A stretch of DNA of 64,000 nt from Pedobacter sp. ISL-64 (GCF_018613605.1 NZ_JAGGPU010000016.1:1-64000), one strand, 5' to 3'. Shown: positions 51,583 through 60,145, numbered from the stretch's first letter. Program-made: numbers and translations. The notes: generated from the letters alone by a model not told the origin.

Positions 51583-51590
51583 TAGCTTTG
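51583..51590 (+). promoter_or_regulatory. -7 promoter box of the DUF47/Pit genes
   Basis: TAGCTTTG, a full match to TAnnTTTG. A TTG codon at 51588 that could extend the DUF47 protein by seven residues overlaps this box, so translation must start at the ATG at 51609. Confidence 0.6.
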
Positions 51591-51608
51591 CAACATATTA
51601 AAATTAAC

Positions 51609-52250
51609 ATGAACAATATTTTTAAGTTCTTTACACCTCAAGACAAAAAGTTTCATCCGCTTTTCGAGCAGGCAGGTAGCAATGCATTAAAAATTGCAGA
51701 AACCCTTTTAGAAATGGTTAGCACAGGTGATGCTGAAAGCAGAAAAACAATTTTTAAAGAAATTGAGCGCTTAGAGCATGTAGGTGATGATATTACCCAT
51801 TCAATTTTTCTTGAACTGAGCAGGAACTTTATTACGCCATTTGATAGAGAAGACATTCATGCATTGGCTACTGCCGTTGATGATGTTGCCGATTATATTT
51901 ATGGTACTGCAAACCGTATGCAGATGTATAACATGAATACCATTAACGAGCCGATTGTTAAAATTGCCGAGCTTTTGGTAGAAATGTGTACTGATATTGA
52001 TAAAGCAATTAAAGAATTACGCAGTTTCAAAAACATCCGCGTAATTGCTGATGCTTGTATCCGTATTAACAGTGGCGAAAACCAGGCTGATTATGTATTT
52101 ACATTAGCGGTAGCCCGTTTATTCGAATACGAAACCAATGCGATTGAATTAATTAAACAAAAAGAGGTTTTACAAACGATAGAAAAAGCGACAGATAAGT
52201 GTGAGGATGTGGCGAATGTGCTTGAAACTATCTTGGTTAAAAACGCTTAA
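51609..52250 (+). CDS. DUF47 (PhoU-like) regulator of phosphate transport
   Basis: A 213-residue all-helical protein of the DUF47/PhoU-like family, beginning MNNIFKFFTPQDKKFHPLFEQA. The family motif GDDITHSIFLELSRNFITPFDREDIHALATAVDDVADYI spans about residues 58-96 (only its pattern is given here) and contains the Glu/Asp residues that bind metal clusters in PhoU. Such proteins accompany Pit transporters and probably gate them. The gene is 12 bases upstream of the Pit gene and is preceded by a Pho-box-like promoter. Confidence 0.9.
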   Translation: MNNIFKFFTPQDKKFHPLFEQAGSNALKIAETLLEMVSTGDAESRKTIFKEIERLEHVGDDITHSIFLELSRNFITPFDREDIHALATAVDDVADYIYGTANRMQMYNMNTINEPIVKIAELLVEMCTDIDKAIKELRSFKNIRVIADACIRINSGENQADYVFTLAVARLFEYETNAIELIKQKEVLQTIEKATDKCEDVANVLETILVKNA

Positions 52251-52262
52251 TAAAAAACAAAC

Positions 52263-53273
52263 ATGGTAACTACCTTATTGGTTGTTGTTGTAATTCTGGC
52301 TATTGCTTTCGATTACATTAACGGCTTTCACGATGCCGCTAACTCGATTGCAACAGTTGTTTCTACAAAAGTTCTTACGCCTTTTCAGGCGGTTTTGTGG
52401 GCTGCGTTGTTCAATTTCGCTGCCTACTTTTATTTTACCGACCACAAAGTAGCCAATACAGTTGCTAAAACGGTAATCGAAAATTACATCACTTTAGAAG
52501 TTATCCTTGCAGGTTTGGTTGCTGCAATTATCTGGAACCTTTTAACCTGGTGGTATGGTATCCCTTCAAGTTCGTCACATACCTTAATTGGCGGTTTTGC
52601 TGGTGCAGGTATGACACATGCTTTACTTATAGGCGCTAGTCCGCTTGATGCTGTAAACACGGGTTATGTAATAAAAATTGTTTCTTTCATTGTACTGGCA
52701 CCAATAATCGGTATGGTTATATCAGTTGTATTAACACTGATCATTATCAATATCTGTCGTTATGCTAAGCCAGCAACTGCTGAGAAATGGTTTAAACGCC
52801 TGCAATTGCTCTCTTCTGCGGCATTAAGTTTCTTTCACGGAGGTAACGATGCCCAAAAGGTAATGGGGATCATTGCAACAGCTTTAATCGCTTCAAAAGT
52901 AATTCCTAATTTCGAAGCTATGCCTGCATGGGTGCCAATTGCCTGTTATTCGGCAATATCGTTAGGTACAATGAGCGGGGGCTGGAAAATTGTTAAAACA
53001 ATGGGTTCCAAAATTACCAAAGTAACCGCACTGGAAGGTGTTGCTGCCGAAGGCGCTGGGGCAGTAACTTTAGGTATTACAGAGCATTTCGGTATTCCGG
53101 TTTCTACAACGCATACCATTACAGGTTCGATTGTAGGGGTAGGTGTAGTAAAAAGCGTTTCTGCAGTACGTTGGGGTGTAACCATCAACTTAATCTGGGC
53201 CTGGATTTTAACCATTCCGGTTTCGGCTACATTAGCCGCAATTATTTATGCCGTGATCTATTACTTAAAATAA
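52263..53273 (+). CDS. pit: Pit family inorganic phosphate transporter
   Basis: A 336-residue membrane transporter with about ten helices, taking up phosphate (as metal phosphate) with protons. The two inverted family signatures are clear: DYINGFHDAANSIATVVSTKVL near the start and SFFHGGNDAQKVMGIIATAL in the second half; also WYGIPSSSSHTLIGG and FGIPVSTTHTITGSIVG. It lies 12 bases downstream of the DUF47 gene and a strong terminator follows. Confidence 0.95.
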   Translation: MVTTLLVVVVILAIAFDYINGFHDAANSIATVVSTKVLTPFQAVLWAALFNFAAYFYFTDHKVANTVAKTVIENYITLEVILAGLVAAIIWNLLTWWYGIPSSSSHTLIGGFAGAGMTHALLIGASPLDAVNTGYVIKIVSFIVLAPIIGMVISVVLTLIIINICRYAKPATAEKWFKRLQLLSSAALSFFHGGNDAQKVMGIIATALIASKVIPNFEAMPAWVPIACYSAISLGTMSGGWKIVKTMGSKITKVTALEGVAAEGAGAVTLGITEHFGIPVSTTHTITGSIVGVGVVKSVSAVRWGVTINLIWAWILTIPVSATLAAIIYAVIYYLK

Positions 53274-53301
53274 AAACAAAATCCTTAATATATAACTTGA
53301 G

Positions 53302-53331
53302 AGACCAAAGCTAATAGCCTTGGTCTTTTTT
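53302..53331 (+). terminator. Terminator of the DUF47/Pit unit
   Basis: AGACCAA (53302-53308) and TTGGTCT (53320-53326) pair perfectly, followed by TTTTTTG. Confidence 0.8.
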
Positions 53332-53338
53332 GTTTTAA

Positions 53339-53580
53339 CCGCAAAGTGCGCAAAGATTTTCGCAAAGTATGCCAAGTAGCTACAAGAGATCATCATTCCC
53401 AACTCGATCCGATAGTTATCGGATGGGACTTAATACAAGCGCTTTAAGATTAGCTTCGCTGAGCCTCTGGGTTCTCTACTGCAGTCTAATTTTTGACTGT
53501 CATCCTGAGTGCAACGAAGGATCTTTAATCATACTTTACTATTCATTAAAAGATTCTTCACTGCGTTCAGAATGACAGCG
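53339..53580. repeat. Short intergenic repeats (CGCAAAG and GTCATCCTGAG families)
   Basis: CCGCAAAGTGCGCAAAG...TTTTCGCAAAGTATGCC at 53339-53375 is a run of CGCAAAG units. A hairpin at 53498-53580 has arms CTGTCATCCTGAGTGCAACGAAG and CTGCGTTCAGAATGACAG around AAAGATTC. The rest of the 484-base gap (53274-53757) holds the Pit terminator and AT-rich sequence without a recognisable gene. Confidence 0.65.
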
Positions 53581-53757
53581 TTACATTCTTCACGGTTAAA
53601 AGCGTTAGAATAAAAAGAAAACACTTTACATCTAAATTTAAATCATAACACTAAGTTCTATGTGGTTGTTCTTAACGCCGATCTAGAGCGAAAAGCTGAT
53701 AGTATCTGCTGTGTTCTTGGTATAATACTTCATCTATTCTTGTGGTTGAAATGAAGA

Positions 53758-55062
53758 TTAAAACTTAACGCTTATTTCTACTAAATCAGTTCCATTTTTA
53801 GGCAATACCCAATCCGGACCTTCTTGAATCAGTCGTTTTGCCTCCGCATCGGCTTTTTTGTTCAGTGATTTTATAACGCTGATATTTGTTGGTCGTCCGT
53901 TACTTTTAACTTTGAAACTTAAAATCACAAATTGTTCCGGCCCTTTAGGGTTATAAAGTTTATTGTTATTCTCTAAATATTGGCTATAGTTAATAGTAGA
54001 AACCGGAATAGGCTTTGTAATATCATCGGTCGATTTTCCATCCAGGTTTTGTTCTGCATGCAGTGTAATTTTTGGTGCAGCAATATTTTCTTTCTTATGC
54101 CCATATGAGCCTGTAATTAATGCGATTTCGTTTAGTGATCTATTTCCACTTAAAGCACTTTTAATTGCATTAGGATCTTGCAGACCAGCTACAGGCAATT
54201 CTTTAAAGCCAATAGCGTTAATCAATAAGTCCTTATCTTTTGCATTGCTATCGGCAGGTAAATAGAAATAACCTTTAGCATCGGTTGCGGTTACATTTTT
54301 AGAACCCGCTAACTTTACCACGGCACCCTGAACAGGTTGGCCATTGCTTTGGTCTACAACGTTGCCACTAAATGCGATTTTACTTGAGCCTAATGCCGGC
54401 GCAGCTGCCACTACAGTCTCGCTTATCGTAATTGGGCTTGGTCTGTAATTGCCAAAGCCTACCGCGCTCTTCGCTTTAGCGCGATTGCTCTCGGTTGCAA
54501 TTTTCGCCGTTTTTACCTCGGCCATTTGTTGCTCTGCCCGTTCTAATGCAGGTTTTGCTTTAGTGTTTTTCGCTAAATCCCCTGTTTTTGCGGCTCTAAT
54601 TGCCTTATCTACCAAAGCAGCCTTTGTCGAATTCTGAGTAACCGTATCTTCTTTAGGTTTGGGTTGAACTGAAGCAATATTCGTTGTACTATCTAACTGA
54701 ACCATCACACCGCCCTGTTTATGCGCAGCAAGTTCGGCGTTCCTGCGGTTAGTTTCGCGCATAAAGAATAAAATGCTTACTGCAATAAATGCTACGGTTG
54801 CGGTTGCTGCAATACTTAACCTTTGGGTAGTAATGCCCCAAAGCTTGCGTTTTATAGGTTTCTCCGAAACACGGTCGTACAGTTGCTTTTGTAAAATAGA
54901 AAGTGTTTGCCTGCGTTTGGGCGATTTTTTCAGTCCTTCCAATGCTTCGGCAACAAAAGGATCTTCCAAAGCCTGTCTTTCTACAAAGTGCATAGCCTTA
55001 GCATCAAGCTTACCATCCAGGTAATCTTCCAGAACATCAATATCTAACCAACCGTTATTCAC
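53758..55062 (-). CDS. Transmembrane anti-sigma protein with carboxypeptidase-regulatory and TonB-like C-terminal domains
   Basis: A 434-residue protein. Residues 1-60 resemble Bacteroidota anti-sigma N-termini (LEDYLDGKLDAKAMHFVERQALEDPFVAEALEGL). A membrane helix follows at about 82-102, then a low-complexity Lys/Ala region (110-205), a CarboxypepD_reg-like beta sandwich (about 222-300; GNVVDQSNGQPVQGAVVKL...DAKGYFYLP) and a C-terminal TonB-like domain (about 350-434; FVILSFKVKSNGRPTNISVIKSL...DAEAKRLIQEG). It overlaps the ECF sigma gene by 8 bases. It probably senses something in the periplasm and releases the sigma factor. Confidence 0.82.
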   Translation of the reverse strand: MNNGWLDIDVLEDYLDGKLDAKAMHFVERQALEDPFVAEALEGLKKSPKRRQTLSILQKQLYDRVSEKPIKRKLWGITTQRLSIAATATVAFIAVSILFFMRETNRRNAELAAHKQGGVMVQLDSTTNIASVQPKPKEDTVTQNSTKAALVDKAIRAAKTGDLAKNTKAKPALERAEQQMAEVKTAKIATESNRAKAKSAVGFGNYRPSPITISETVVAAAPALGSSKIAFSGNVVDQSNGQPVQGAVVKLAGSKNVTATDAKGYFYLPADSNAKDKDLLINAIGFKELPVAGLQDPNAIKSALSGNRSLNEIALITGSYGHKKENIAAPKITLHAEQNLDGKSTDDITKPIPVSTINYSQYLENNNKLYNPKGPEQFVILSFKVKSNGRPTNISVIKSLNKKADAEAKRLIQEGPDWVLPKNGTDLVEISVKF

Positions 55063-55633
55063 TACTGTTTTTCTCTATACAAATCTTCAGATTCCGCTTA
55101 CCATTTTGGATATAACTCTTAACTTTAAGCATGTCGTAGCCCGTAATATCAGCTACTTCTTTATAACATTTTTCTTGTAAATAAAATAAATCTACGCTTT
55201 TTCGCTGTTCTTCGGGCAAAGTTTCCATACACTTTTCCATAATGGTAAGCTGCGTTTCTTTTGTGTTGTCTATATCCAGATGCACAAACTCGCTATTTTC
55301 CACAAAAGTATCGTCTAATGAGACATTATTTTGCTTCGCCGATTTACGTAGTGCCATTAAACAATGGTTCCGCGTTAAAACATGAAGCCAGCTTTTAAAG
55401 TTCTGTACCTCATGCATTTTCAATTTCGTTACAAGTTCTTCAAAAATCTGCATTACTGCATCTTTGCTTTGCTCTTCATCTTTGAAGTAGTTTAAACAAA
55501 CCCCGAACACCAAATGCATATATTTATTGTAAAGCGTACCCAACGCGTCTAAATCGCCCGTATTTTTATACTGGGCAATCAGTTTGGCGTCTTCTTGCTG
55601 GGCGTTCCCAGCTGTGTTTTTTATAAACCTCAA
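55055..55633 (-). CDS. ECF-type RNA polymerase sigma factor
   Basis: A 192-residue ECF sigma factor with region 2 (about 25-95; LYNKYMHLVFGVCLNYFKDEEQSKDAVMQIFEEL) and region 4 (about 130-185; MEKCMETLPEEQRKSVDLFYLQEKCYKEVADITGYDMLKVKSYIQNGKRNLK). The start appears to be TTG (in AGGTTTATAAAAAAC context), as no ATG is available in frame nearby. It is coupled to the anti-sigma fusion by an 8 base overlap. I found no motif in front of it shared with other genes in the window. Confidence 0.88.
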   Translation of the reverse strand: MRFIKNTAGNAQQEDAKLIAQYKNTGDLDALGTLYNKYMHLVFGVCLNYFKDEEQSKDAVMQIFEELVTKLKMHEVQNFKSWLHVLTRNHCLMALRKSAKQNNVSLDDTFVENSEFVHLDIDNTKETQLTIMEKCMETLPEEQRKSVDLFYLQEKCYKEVADITGYDMLKVKSYIQNGKRNLKICIEKNSSE

Positions 55634-55788
55634 AAAAATGGTAGCTATTTCGAATTATCTTTCAAGTATAAAAAATATTTCTGAGTGATGGCACATAAAC
55701 TAATTTTTTAGGAAGAGAAGGGCCTAAATATTTTACATTGCTCCCTATCTTTTTAAGTGGTTTAACATTATTGCCATGTGCAAAGGCT

Positions 55789-55796
55789 TATCTTTG
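55789..55796 (+). promoter_or_regulatory. -7 promoter box upstream of the DUF4197 gene
   Basis: TATCTTTG, a full match to TAnnTTTG, 54 bases upstream of the ATG at 55851. The -33 element is weak. Confidence 0.45.
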
Positions 55797-55850
55797 AGGG
55801 TAAATAAGAATTATGGCAGTTGTTTTGCTAAACATGATTAAACACACAAA

Positions 55851-56612
55851 ATGAAAAAGATCAATATTTTATCGGCATCACTGGCCATGCTGATATTTAC
55901 AAGCCTAAATGTTAGCGCACAGATTAAACTGAGTGATATATTTAAAAAAGTAACCGAAAAACAGGGCACTACCACAGCTGCCACCGGAACGCCATCTACT
56001 TTTGAAATAGGACAGGGGATTAAGGAAGCCCTGCAAATTGGTGTTTCTGCAGGTGCCGACAGGCTTTCGCTTAAAGATGGTTTTTTAGGCAATCTGGCCG
56101 TTAAAATTTTGATGCCTCCTGAAGCACAAAAGGTTGAAAGAACATTACGTGGCATAGGCTTGAACAAACTTTGCGATAATGTGATTGTAAGCCTAAACCG
56201 TGCCGCAGAAGATGCTGCTACCGAAGCAAAGCCTATTTTTATCTCAGCCATTAAACAAATGACATTAACCGATGCGACTAATATCCTGTTGGGTAACAAA
56301 AACGCAGCTACCGAATACTTTAAAAGGGTAACTACTTCCCAGCTGATGCAAAAATTTAGCCCAATTGTAACCACAAGTTTAAATAAGGTAAATGCCACCA
56401 AATATTATAGCGACTTAACAACACAATACAATCGCCTGCCTTTGGTTAAGCCTGTCAATACGAATTTAACCGAATACGTTACACAAAAAGCGATAGATGG
56501 TTTATTTGTTGAAGTTGCGAAGGAAGAACTCAAAATCAGGGGAAACTTAAGCTCAAGAAGTACAACCTTGTTGCAAAAAGTATTTGGTTACGCGGATAAG
56601 AAAAAGATTTAA
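55851..56612 (+). CDS. Exported DUF4197 family protein
   Basis: A 253-residue secreted protein of the DUF4197 family. A signal peptide (1-23, ending NVSAQ) is followed by an all-helical domain with the family pattern GIKEALQIGVSAGADRLSLKDGFLGN, IKILMPPE..KVERTLR and FKRVTTSQLMQKFSPIV. The function is unknown; members are periplasmic. It stands alone with a putative housekeeping promoter and is followed by a cluster of short hairpin repeats. Confidence 0.87.
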   Translation: MKKINILSASLAMLIFTSLNVSAQIKLSDIFKKVTEKQGTTTAATGTPSTFEIGQGIKEALQIGVSAGADRLSLKDGFLGNLAVKILMPPEAQKVERTLRGIGLNKLCDNVIVSLNRAAEDAATEAKPIFISAIKQMTLTDATNILLGNKNAATEYFKRVTTSQLMQKFSPIVTTSLNKVNATKYYSDLTTQYNRLPLVKPVNTNLTEYVTQKAIDGLFVEVAKEELKIRGNLSSRSTTLLQKVFGYADKKKI

Positions 56613-56622
56613 TCGTTTAATT

Positions 56623-56756
56623 GTGGTTCGTGAGGACACGAACCACGGCGGAAAGAAATCAATTGCCTCGGTCTTCTTACTTGGTCTGTGTGTCCTCACA
56701 GACTGAATTAGATTTAAGTGTAGGTATTGATTGTGGCTCGTGGAGACAGGAACGAG
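56623..56756. repeat. Three related hairpins with a GAGGACAC core
   Basis: First: GTGGTTCGTG (56623-56632), AGGA, CACGAACCAC (56637-56646), perfect arms. Second: GTCTGTG (56684-56690), TGTCCT, CACAGAC (56697-56703), carrying the reverse complement of the same core. Third: CTCGT (56737-56741) and ACGAG (56752-56756). They fill the gap 56613-56858 with no gene visible. Confidence 0.65.
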
Positions 56757-56858
56757 AGCGAAGGATAAAATCGATCAACATAAAGTTTTATTAAGTAAAA
56801 TATAGCTTCTGCTTCCCTTCAAAAACCGCAGACACAAAAACTATTTGTAAAATTGTAC

Positions 56859-57794
56859 ATGACGAAAATCAGCACCACATTAGTTTCTATTTTAATTCCC
56901 TGCGTTGCATTAATTACTTCCTGCAATAACAATAAATCCGAAGCAGAAAATGCGAAAGCCGTTTTAGATACCGTTTCTTTAAGTAGTAAAAATTTCGCGT
57001 TAGCCTATCAGGACGGAGATAAAATTGTAGCCACGAGTATCGATACCATGAAACAGATTTCGTTCGGCGGTGCTACCGATCCGGCTATTTCTCCTGACGG
57101 AAATAAACTGGCATATACCCTGAGCGATTCGGCCGGGAACAGATCCATTTGGATTGCCGATATGGAAAACAAGAGCCAGGGTAAATTGCAGGTAAATAGT
57201 AATAATTATTATCAGGCCATGTGGTCGCCTGATGGAGCTGCGATCGCTTTCAATATTTTTAACAGTAAAAACTTATGGAAGATAGGTGTTGTAAAAACCG
57301 ATAATTCTGGATATGTGATGCTCGATAGTGCATCTAAAATAAATGTTTATGCACCAACCTGGAAAAATGAAAAGGAAATCGTCGGACAGGATCTTACCAA
57401 ACTTTACACCTTTGATCGTACCGGAAAGTTAATCGATACTAAATTGATAGCCGATTTGATCGGGAAAGAATTTTCCATTGCAAGCAACAACCGTTTCTTT
57501 TATACAAAAGACGGGAAAAAACTGATTTTTAATGCAGGAAATGCCGATAGTTTAGACGGATTAACGGGGCCGAGTGAAGCCGTTTATATTTTAGATCTGG
57601 CCAGTAAAAAAGTACAACGGATTTCGCCAAACGGTGTAAATGTTCCTTATGTTTTTCTCACGGCCGATGATCGGATTTTTTATAGCGGAGCTGAAAAATC
57701 CTTTACGCAAAGCAAAATATATGTTTCTGATTTAGAGGGGAATATTAAAACGGTAGTGGATAAAGGAAATAACCCAACGGGTGCATTGAAATAA
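56859..57794 (+). CDS. TolB-like beta-propeller lipoprotein
   Basis: A 311-residue lipoprotein (LITSC, Cys near 21-22) with beta-propeller repeats of the PD40/TolB type: DPAISPDGNKLAYTLSDSAGNRSIWIAD, YQAMWSPDGAAIAFNIF and similar later units. It probably binds a partner in the periplasm or at the surface; no enzyme motif is seen. A TTG six bases upstream was not used because the ATG at 56859 matches the signal peptide better. The PanE-like gene starts 10 bases downstream, suggesting cotranscription. Confidence 0.78.
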   Translation: MTKISTTLVSILIPCVALITSCNNNKSEAENAKAVLDTVSLSSKNFALAYQDGDKIVATSIDTMKQISFGGATDPAISPDGNKLAYTLSDSAGNRSIWIADMENKSQGKLQVNSNNYYQAMWSPDGAAIAFNIFNSKNLWKIGVVKTDNSGYVMLDSASKINVYAPTWKNEKEIVGQDLTKLYTFDRTGKLIDTKLIADLIGKEFSIASNNRFFYTKDGKKLIFNAGNADSLDGLTGPSEAVYILDLASKKVQRISPNGVNVPYVFLTADDRIFYSGAEKSFTQSKIYVSDLEGNIKTVVDKGNNPTGALK

Positions 57795-57804
57795 TCTGTT
57801 TATT

Positions 57805-58740
57805 ATGCCAAATAAAACAAGAATCGTTATTGTAGGAATTGGTGGGGTGGGTGGATATTTCGGAGGCTTACTGTCTAAGAAATATAGCAACGGAAATGAT
57901 GTAGAAGTTGTTTTTGTTGCCCGTGGCGAACATTTAAATGAGATCCAAAATAAGGGGTTAACTGTAATAAAAGGGAACGAAAATTTTGTAACCAAGTCAT
58001 ATTTAGCTACCGATGATTATAATAAAATTGGCGTGGCCGATTATATTATAATCTGCACTAAAAGCTATGATTTAAAACAAACTATTGAAAAGTTAAAGCC
58101 CTTAATCAACCATAGCACGATATTATTGCCACTTTTAAATGGCGTTAGTGCAAGTGATGAAATTTTAGAAATCCTACCTCATGCAAATGTTTTAAAAGGC
58201 TGTGCATTTATCGTTTCCAAAATTAAATCGCCTGGTATAATCGAAAATTCAGGCAACATTCAAAAGCTATCTTTTGGTATGGATGGGCCACTTAGCGAAG
58301 CGGTTTTACATCTGAAAGATTTAATGTTTGATGCAGGAATCGATGTAACGGTTTCGGATAAAATCTCTACCGCCATCTGGGAAAAATTTATATTTATTTC
58401 TCCTATGGCTACCGCTACATCTTATTTCGATAGCACTATCGGAAAGGTACTGGAAGAAAATCTTGAAACTGTTCTGAAGTTAATTGAAGAAGTGAAAAAC
58501 CTTGCCCTGACTAAAGGCGTAACCATTAGTGATGACATTTCGGGCAAAACATTAAATACGATGAAATCGATGCCCTACGAGGTTACCTCGTCCATGCACC
58601 GCGATTATCTCAATCAAAAACCACAAACAGAAGTTGAGTCGTTAACAGGCTACATTGTACGCGAAGCCGAAAAACTTGGCATTGCTGCGCCAACTTATCA
58701 AAAACTGTACGAAGGATCACTCAAAAAATGGCCACTATAA
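57805..58740 (+). CDS. Ketopantoate reductase family protein (PanE/ApbA)
   Basis: A 311-residue NADPH-dependent reductase of the PanE/ApbA family. The Rossmann motif is GIGGVGGYFGG at about 11-21. CTKSYDLKQT carries the expected catalytic Lys, and the C-terminal domain has IWEKFIFISPMATATSYFD and TSSMHRDYLNQKPQTEVESLTGYIVREAEKLG, typical of the family. The reaction may be ketopantoate to pantoate in CoA synthesis, but many Bacteroidota members have other 2-keto acid substrates. No other pan genes lie nearby. Confidence 0.87.
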   Translation: MPNKTRIVIVGIGGVGGYFGGLLSKKYSNGNDVEVVFVARGEHLNEIQNKGLTVIKGNENFVTKSYLATDDYNKIGVADYIIICTKSYDLKQTIEKLKPLINHSTILLPLLNGVSASDEILEILPHANVLKGCAFIVSKIKSPGIIENSGNIQKLSFGMDGPLSEAVLHLKDLMFDAGIDVTVSDKISTAIWEKFIFISPMATATSYFDSTIGKVLEENLETVLKLIEEVKNLALTKGVTISDDISGKTLNTMKSMPYEVTSSMHRDYLNQKPQTEVESLTGYIVREAEKLGIAAPTYQKLYEGSLKKWPL

Positions 58741-58801
58741 GCCGCTAAAAATCAGGGTTTTTTGACTAAAAAAATCGATTTTCCGAAAAAAGTAAAGAAA
58801 A

Positions 58802-58830
58802 TTTAAAGTAATATTGAGTTTCATCCGTTT
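58802..58830 (+). promoter_or_regulatory. Putative ECF promoter of the sigma gene at 58854
   Basis: TTTAAAGTAA (58802-58811), 13 bases, CCGTTT (58825-58830). The same elements with the same 13 base spacing (CCGTCT) occur at 60146-60174 in front of the Hsp20 operon. CCGTCT-like -10 elements are typical of ECF promoters. The predicted start is near 58837, about 17 bases before the GTG start codon. Confidence 0.65.
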
Positions 58831-58853
58831 ACTGGGTTATTAAGCAAAATTTA

Positions 58854-59405
58854 GTGCCAACAAACGAACCTCAAAATATCATTTCAACGGTTGCCAATTA
58901 TGGTAAGCGCTTATTCAGTTTCATCCGTGGAAGGGTGAATACGGATGAGGATGCGGAAGATATTTTACAGGATGTTTGGTTTCAGCTCAGCAATCAACCC
59001 GAGGCTGGCGCCATTGAGCAGATTAGTGGCTGGTTATACCGGGTGGCAAGAAATAAGATCACTGATAAATACCGTAAACAAAAAGAAGAATCGTTAGAAG
59101 ATTTTACTTTCGAAGGTGAAGATGGCGAAATCAATTTTAAAGAGATTTTACTTGCCGAGGCTTACTCGCCAGAAGAAGAAAGTTTAAAAAAACTATTCTG
59201 GGATCAACTGTTTTTGGCCTTGGAAGAACTACCGGAGAATCAGCGTTACGTGTTTGTTCAGAACGAATTGGAAGAACGCACTTTTCAGGAACTGGCGGAT
59301 GAAAGCGGTGAGAATATCAAAACATTAATATCAAGAAAGGGTTATGCTGTAAAACACCTGCGTAACCGTTTACAAAATTTATATCAGGAATTTATTAACT
59401 ATTAA
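58854..59405 (+). CDS. ECF-type RNA polymerase sigma factor
   Basis: A 183-residue ECF sigma factor starting at GTG. Region 2 (about 15-75) has DEDAEDILQDVWFQLSNQ and ISGWLYRVARNKITDKYRKQK. Region 4 (about 115-175) has ALEELPENQRYVFVQNELEERTFQELADESGENIKTLISRKGYAVKHLR. The shared TTTAAAGTAA-N13-CCGTYT motif indicates that it transcribes its own gene and the operon at 60343-61752. The small membrane protein gene 10 bases downstream, rather than a typical anti-sigma, is cotranscribed. Confidence 0.9.
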   Translation: MPTNEPQNIISTVANYGKRLFSFIRGRVNTDEDAEDILQDVWFQLSNQPEAGAIEQISGWLYRVARNKITDKYRKQKEESLEDFTFEGEDGEINFKEILLAEAYSPEEESLKKLFWDQLFLALEELPENQRYVFVQNELEERTFQELADESGENIKTLISRKGYAVKHLRNRLQNLYQEFINY

Positions 59406-59415
59406 ATTTGCAGAC

Positions 59416-59769
59416 ATGATGAATAGAAATTTTAATCGGCGCAAGAAATTTATTTTCTTTTTACCCGTAGCGGTGCTTATTGCAGCGGTATTGGGTTATG
59501 TGGTTATGTTTTTATGGAATTGGATTTTACCTGAGGTGGCACATGCAGGCAAACTTAATTATTGGCAAGCCCTCGGTTTACTTGTGCTGTGTAGGTTGCT
59601 TTTTGGAAACTTTAATAAAGGTGGTCATGGAGGACATAATGGCTTCCGTGAGCGGGCAAGGAGCATGCGTGCTAAATGGGAGACGATGAACGATGAGGAG
59701 AGAGCAAAATTCAAAGAAGAATATAAACGGAGATGTGGCGGATGGGGCCACCATCGCAATAAGGAATAA
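59416..59769 (+). CDS. Small membrane protein, possible regulator of the adjacent sigma factor
   Basis: A 117-residue protein I do not recognise by name. Two membrane helices (about 11-37 and 49-63) are followed by a charged tail with HGGHNG, a helical Arg/Glu stretch (RERARSMRAKWETMNDEERAKFKEEYKRR) and GGWGHHRNKE. Its place directly after an ECF sigma gene makes it a candidate negative regulator or sensor. Histidine clusters in the loop and at the end could bind metal. Both ideas are inference. Confidence 0.7.
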   Translation: MMNRNFNRRKKFIFFLPVAVLIAAVLGYVVMFLWNWILPEVAHAGKLNYWQALGLLVLCRLLFGNFNKGGHGGHNGFRERARSMRAKWETMNDEERAKFKEEYKRRCGGWGHHRNKE

Positions 59770-59774
59770 TTTAG

Positions 59775-59803
59775 AAGCCTCGATTAAAATCGGGGCTTTT
59801 TTG
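59775..59803 (+). terminator. Terminator of the sigma factor/membrane protein unit
   Basis: AAGCCTCGAT (59775-59784) and ATCGGGGCTT (59789-59798) pair with one G-U and a 4 base loop, followed by TTTTTG. Confidence 0.8.
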
Positions 59804-59840
59804 TTTTACTGTGGTTCTGAATGAAGTGAAGAATCTCTTG

Positions 59841-60117
59841 AGATTCGTCATCTCGACTGAAGCGTAGTCCCGAACTTTCGGGAGAGAGATCTTTTTACAT
59901 AGGGTTAGCCTCACCCAGCACTTCGCCGTTCCCGACTGCATTTCACTCCACTCGAAAGACGCACCTCCGAAATTTATTGAAAAGATCCTTCGACTCCGCT
60001 CAGGATGACATAACGAAAGGATCAACGAGTAACTGTAGATTCTATTAATTGCTCGCTCACAGACCAACAGTTTAATTCATTTAAAAAGATCCTTCATTGC
60101 ATTCAGGATGACAAAAT
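59841..60117. repeat. Cluster of palindromic intergenic repeats
   Basis: CGTCATCTCGACTGAAGC (from 59846) with CCCGAACTTTCGGGAGAGAGATC resembles the 9519/20763/39181 family. It is followed by AAGATCCTTCGACTCCGCTCAGGATGACA (59979-60009) and AAGATCCTTCATTGCATTCAGGATGACA (60085-60112), two direct copies of another unit also seen at 53498. No gene in this 277-base stretch. Confidence 0.7.
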
Positions 60118-60145
60118 TCCTTAACGAATAAAAAAATCAAAATAA

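Noticed and set aside
51588..51608. TTG start extending the DUF47 protein
   Set aside because: It overlaps the -7 promoter box, so it cannot be in the mRNA.
53758..55062. Interpretation of the anti-sigma protein as a TonB energy transducer only
   Set aside because: Overlap with the ECF gene and the N-terminal pattern point to anti-sigma; the TonB-like end is kept as an additional domain.
59841..60117. CRISPR-like direct repeats
   Set aside because: The repeated units are few, imperfect, palindromic and irregularly spaced, with no cas genes nearby.
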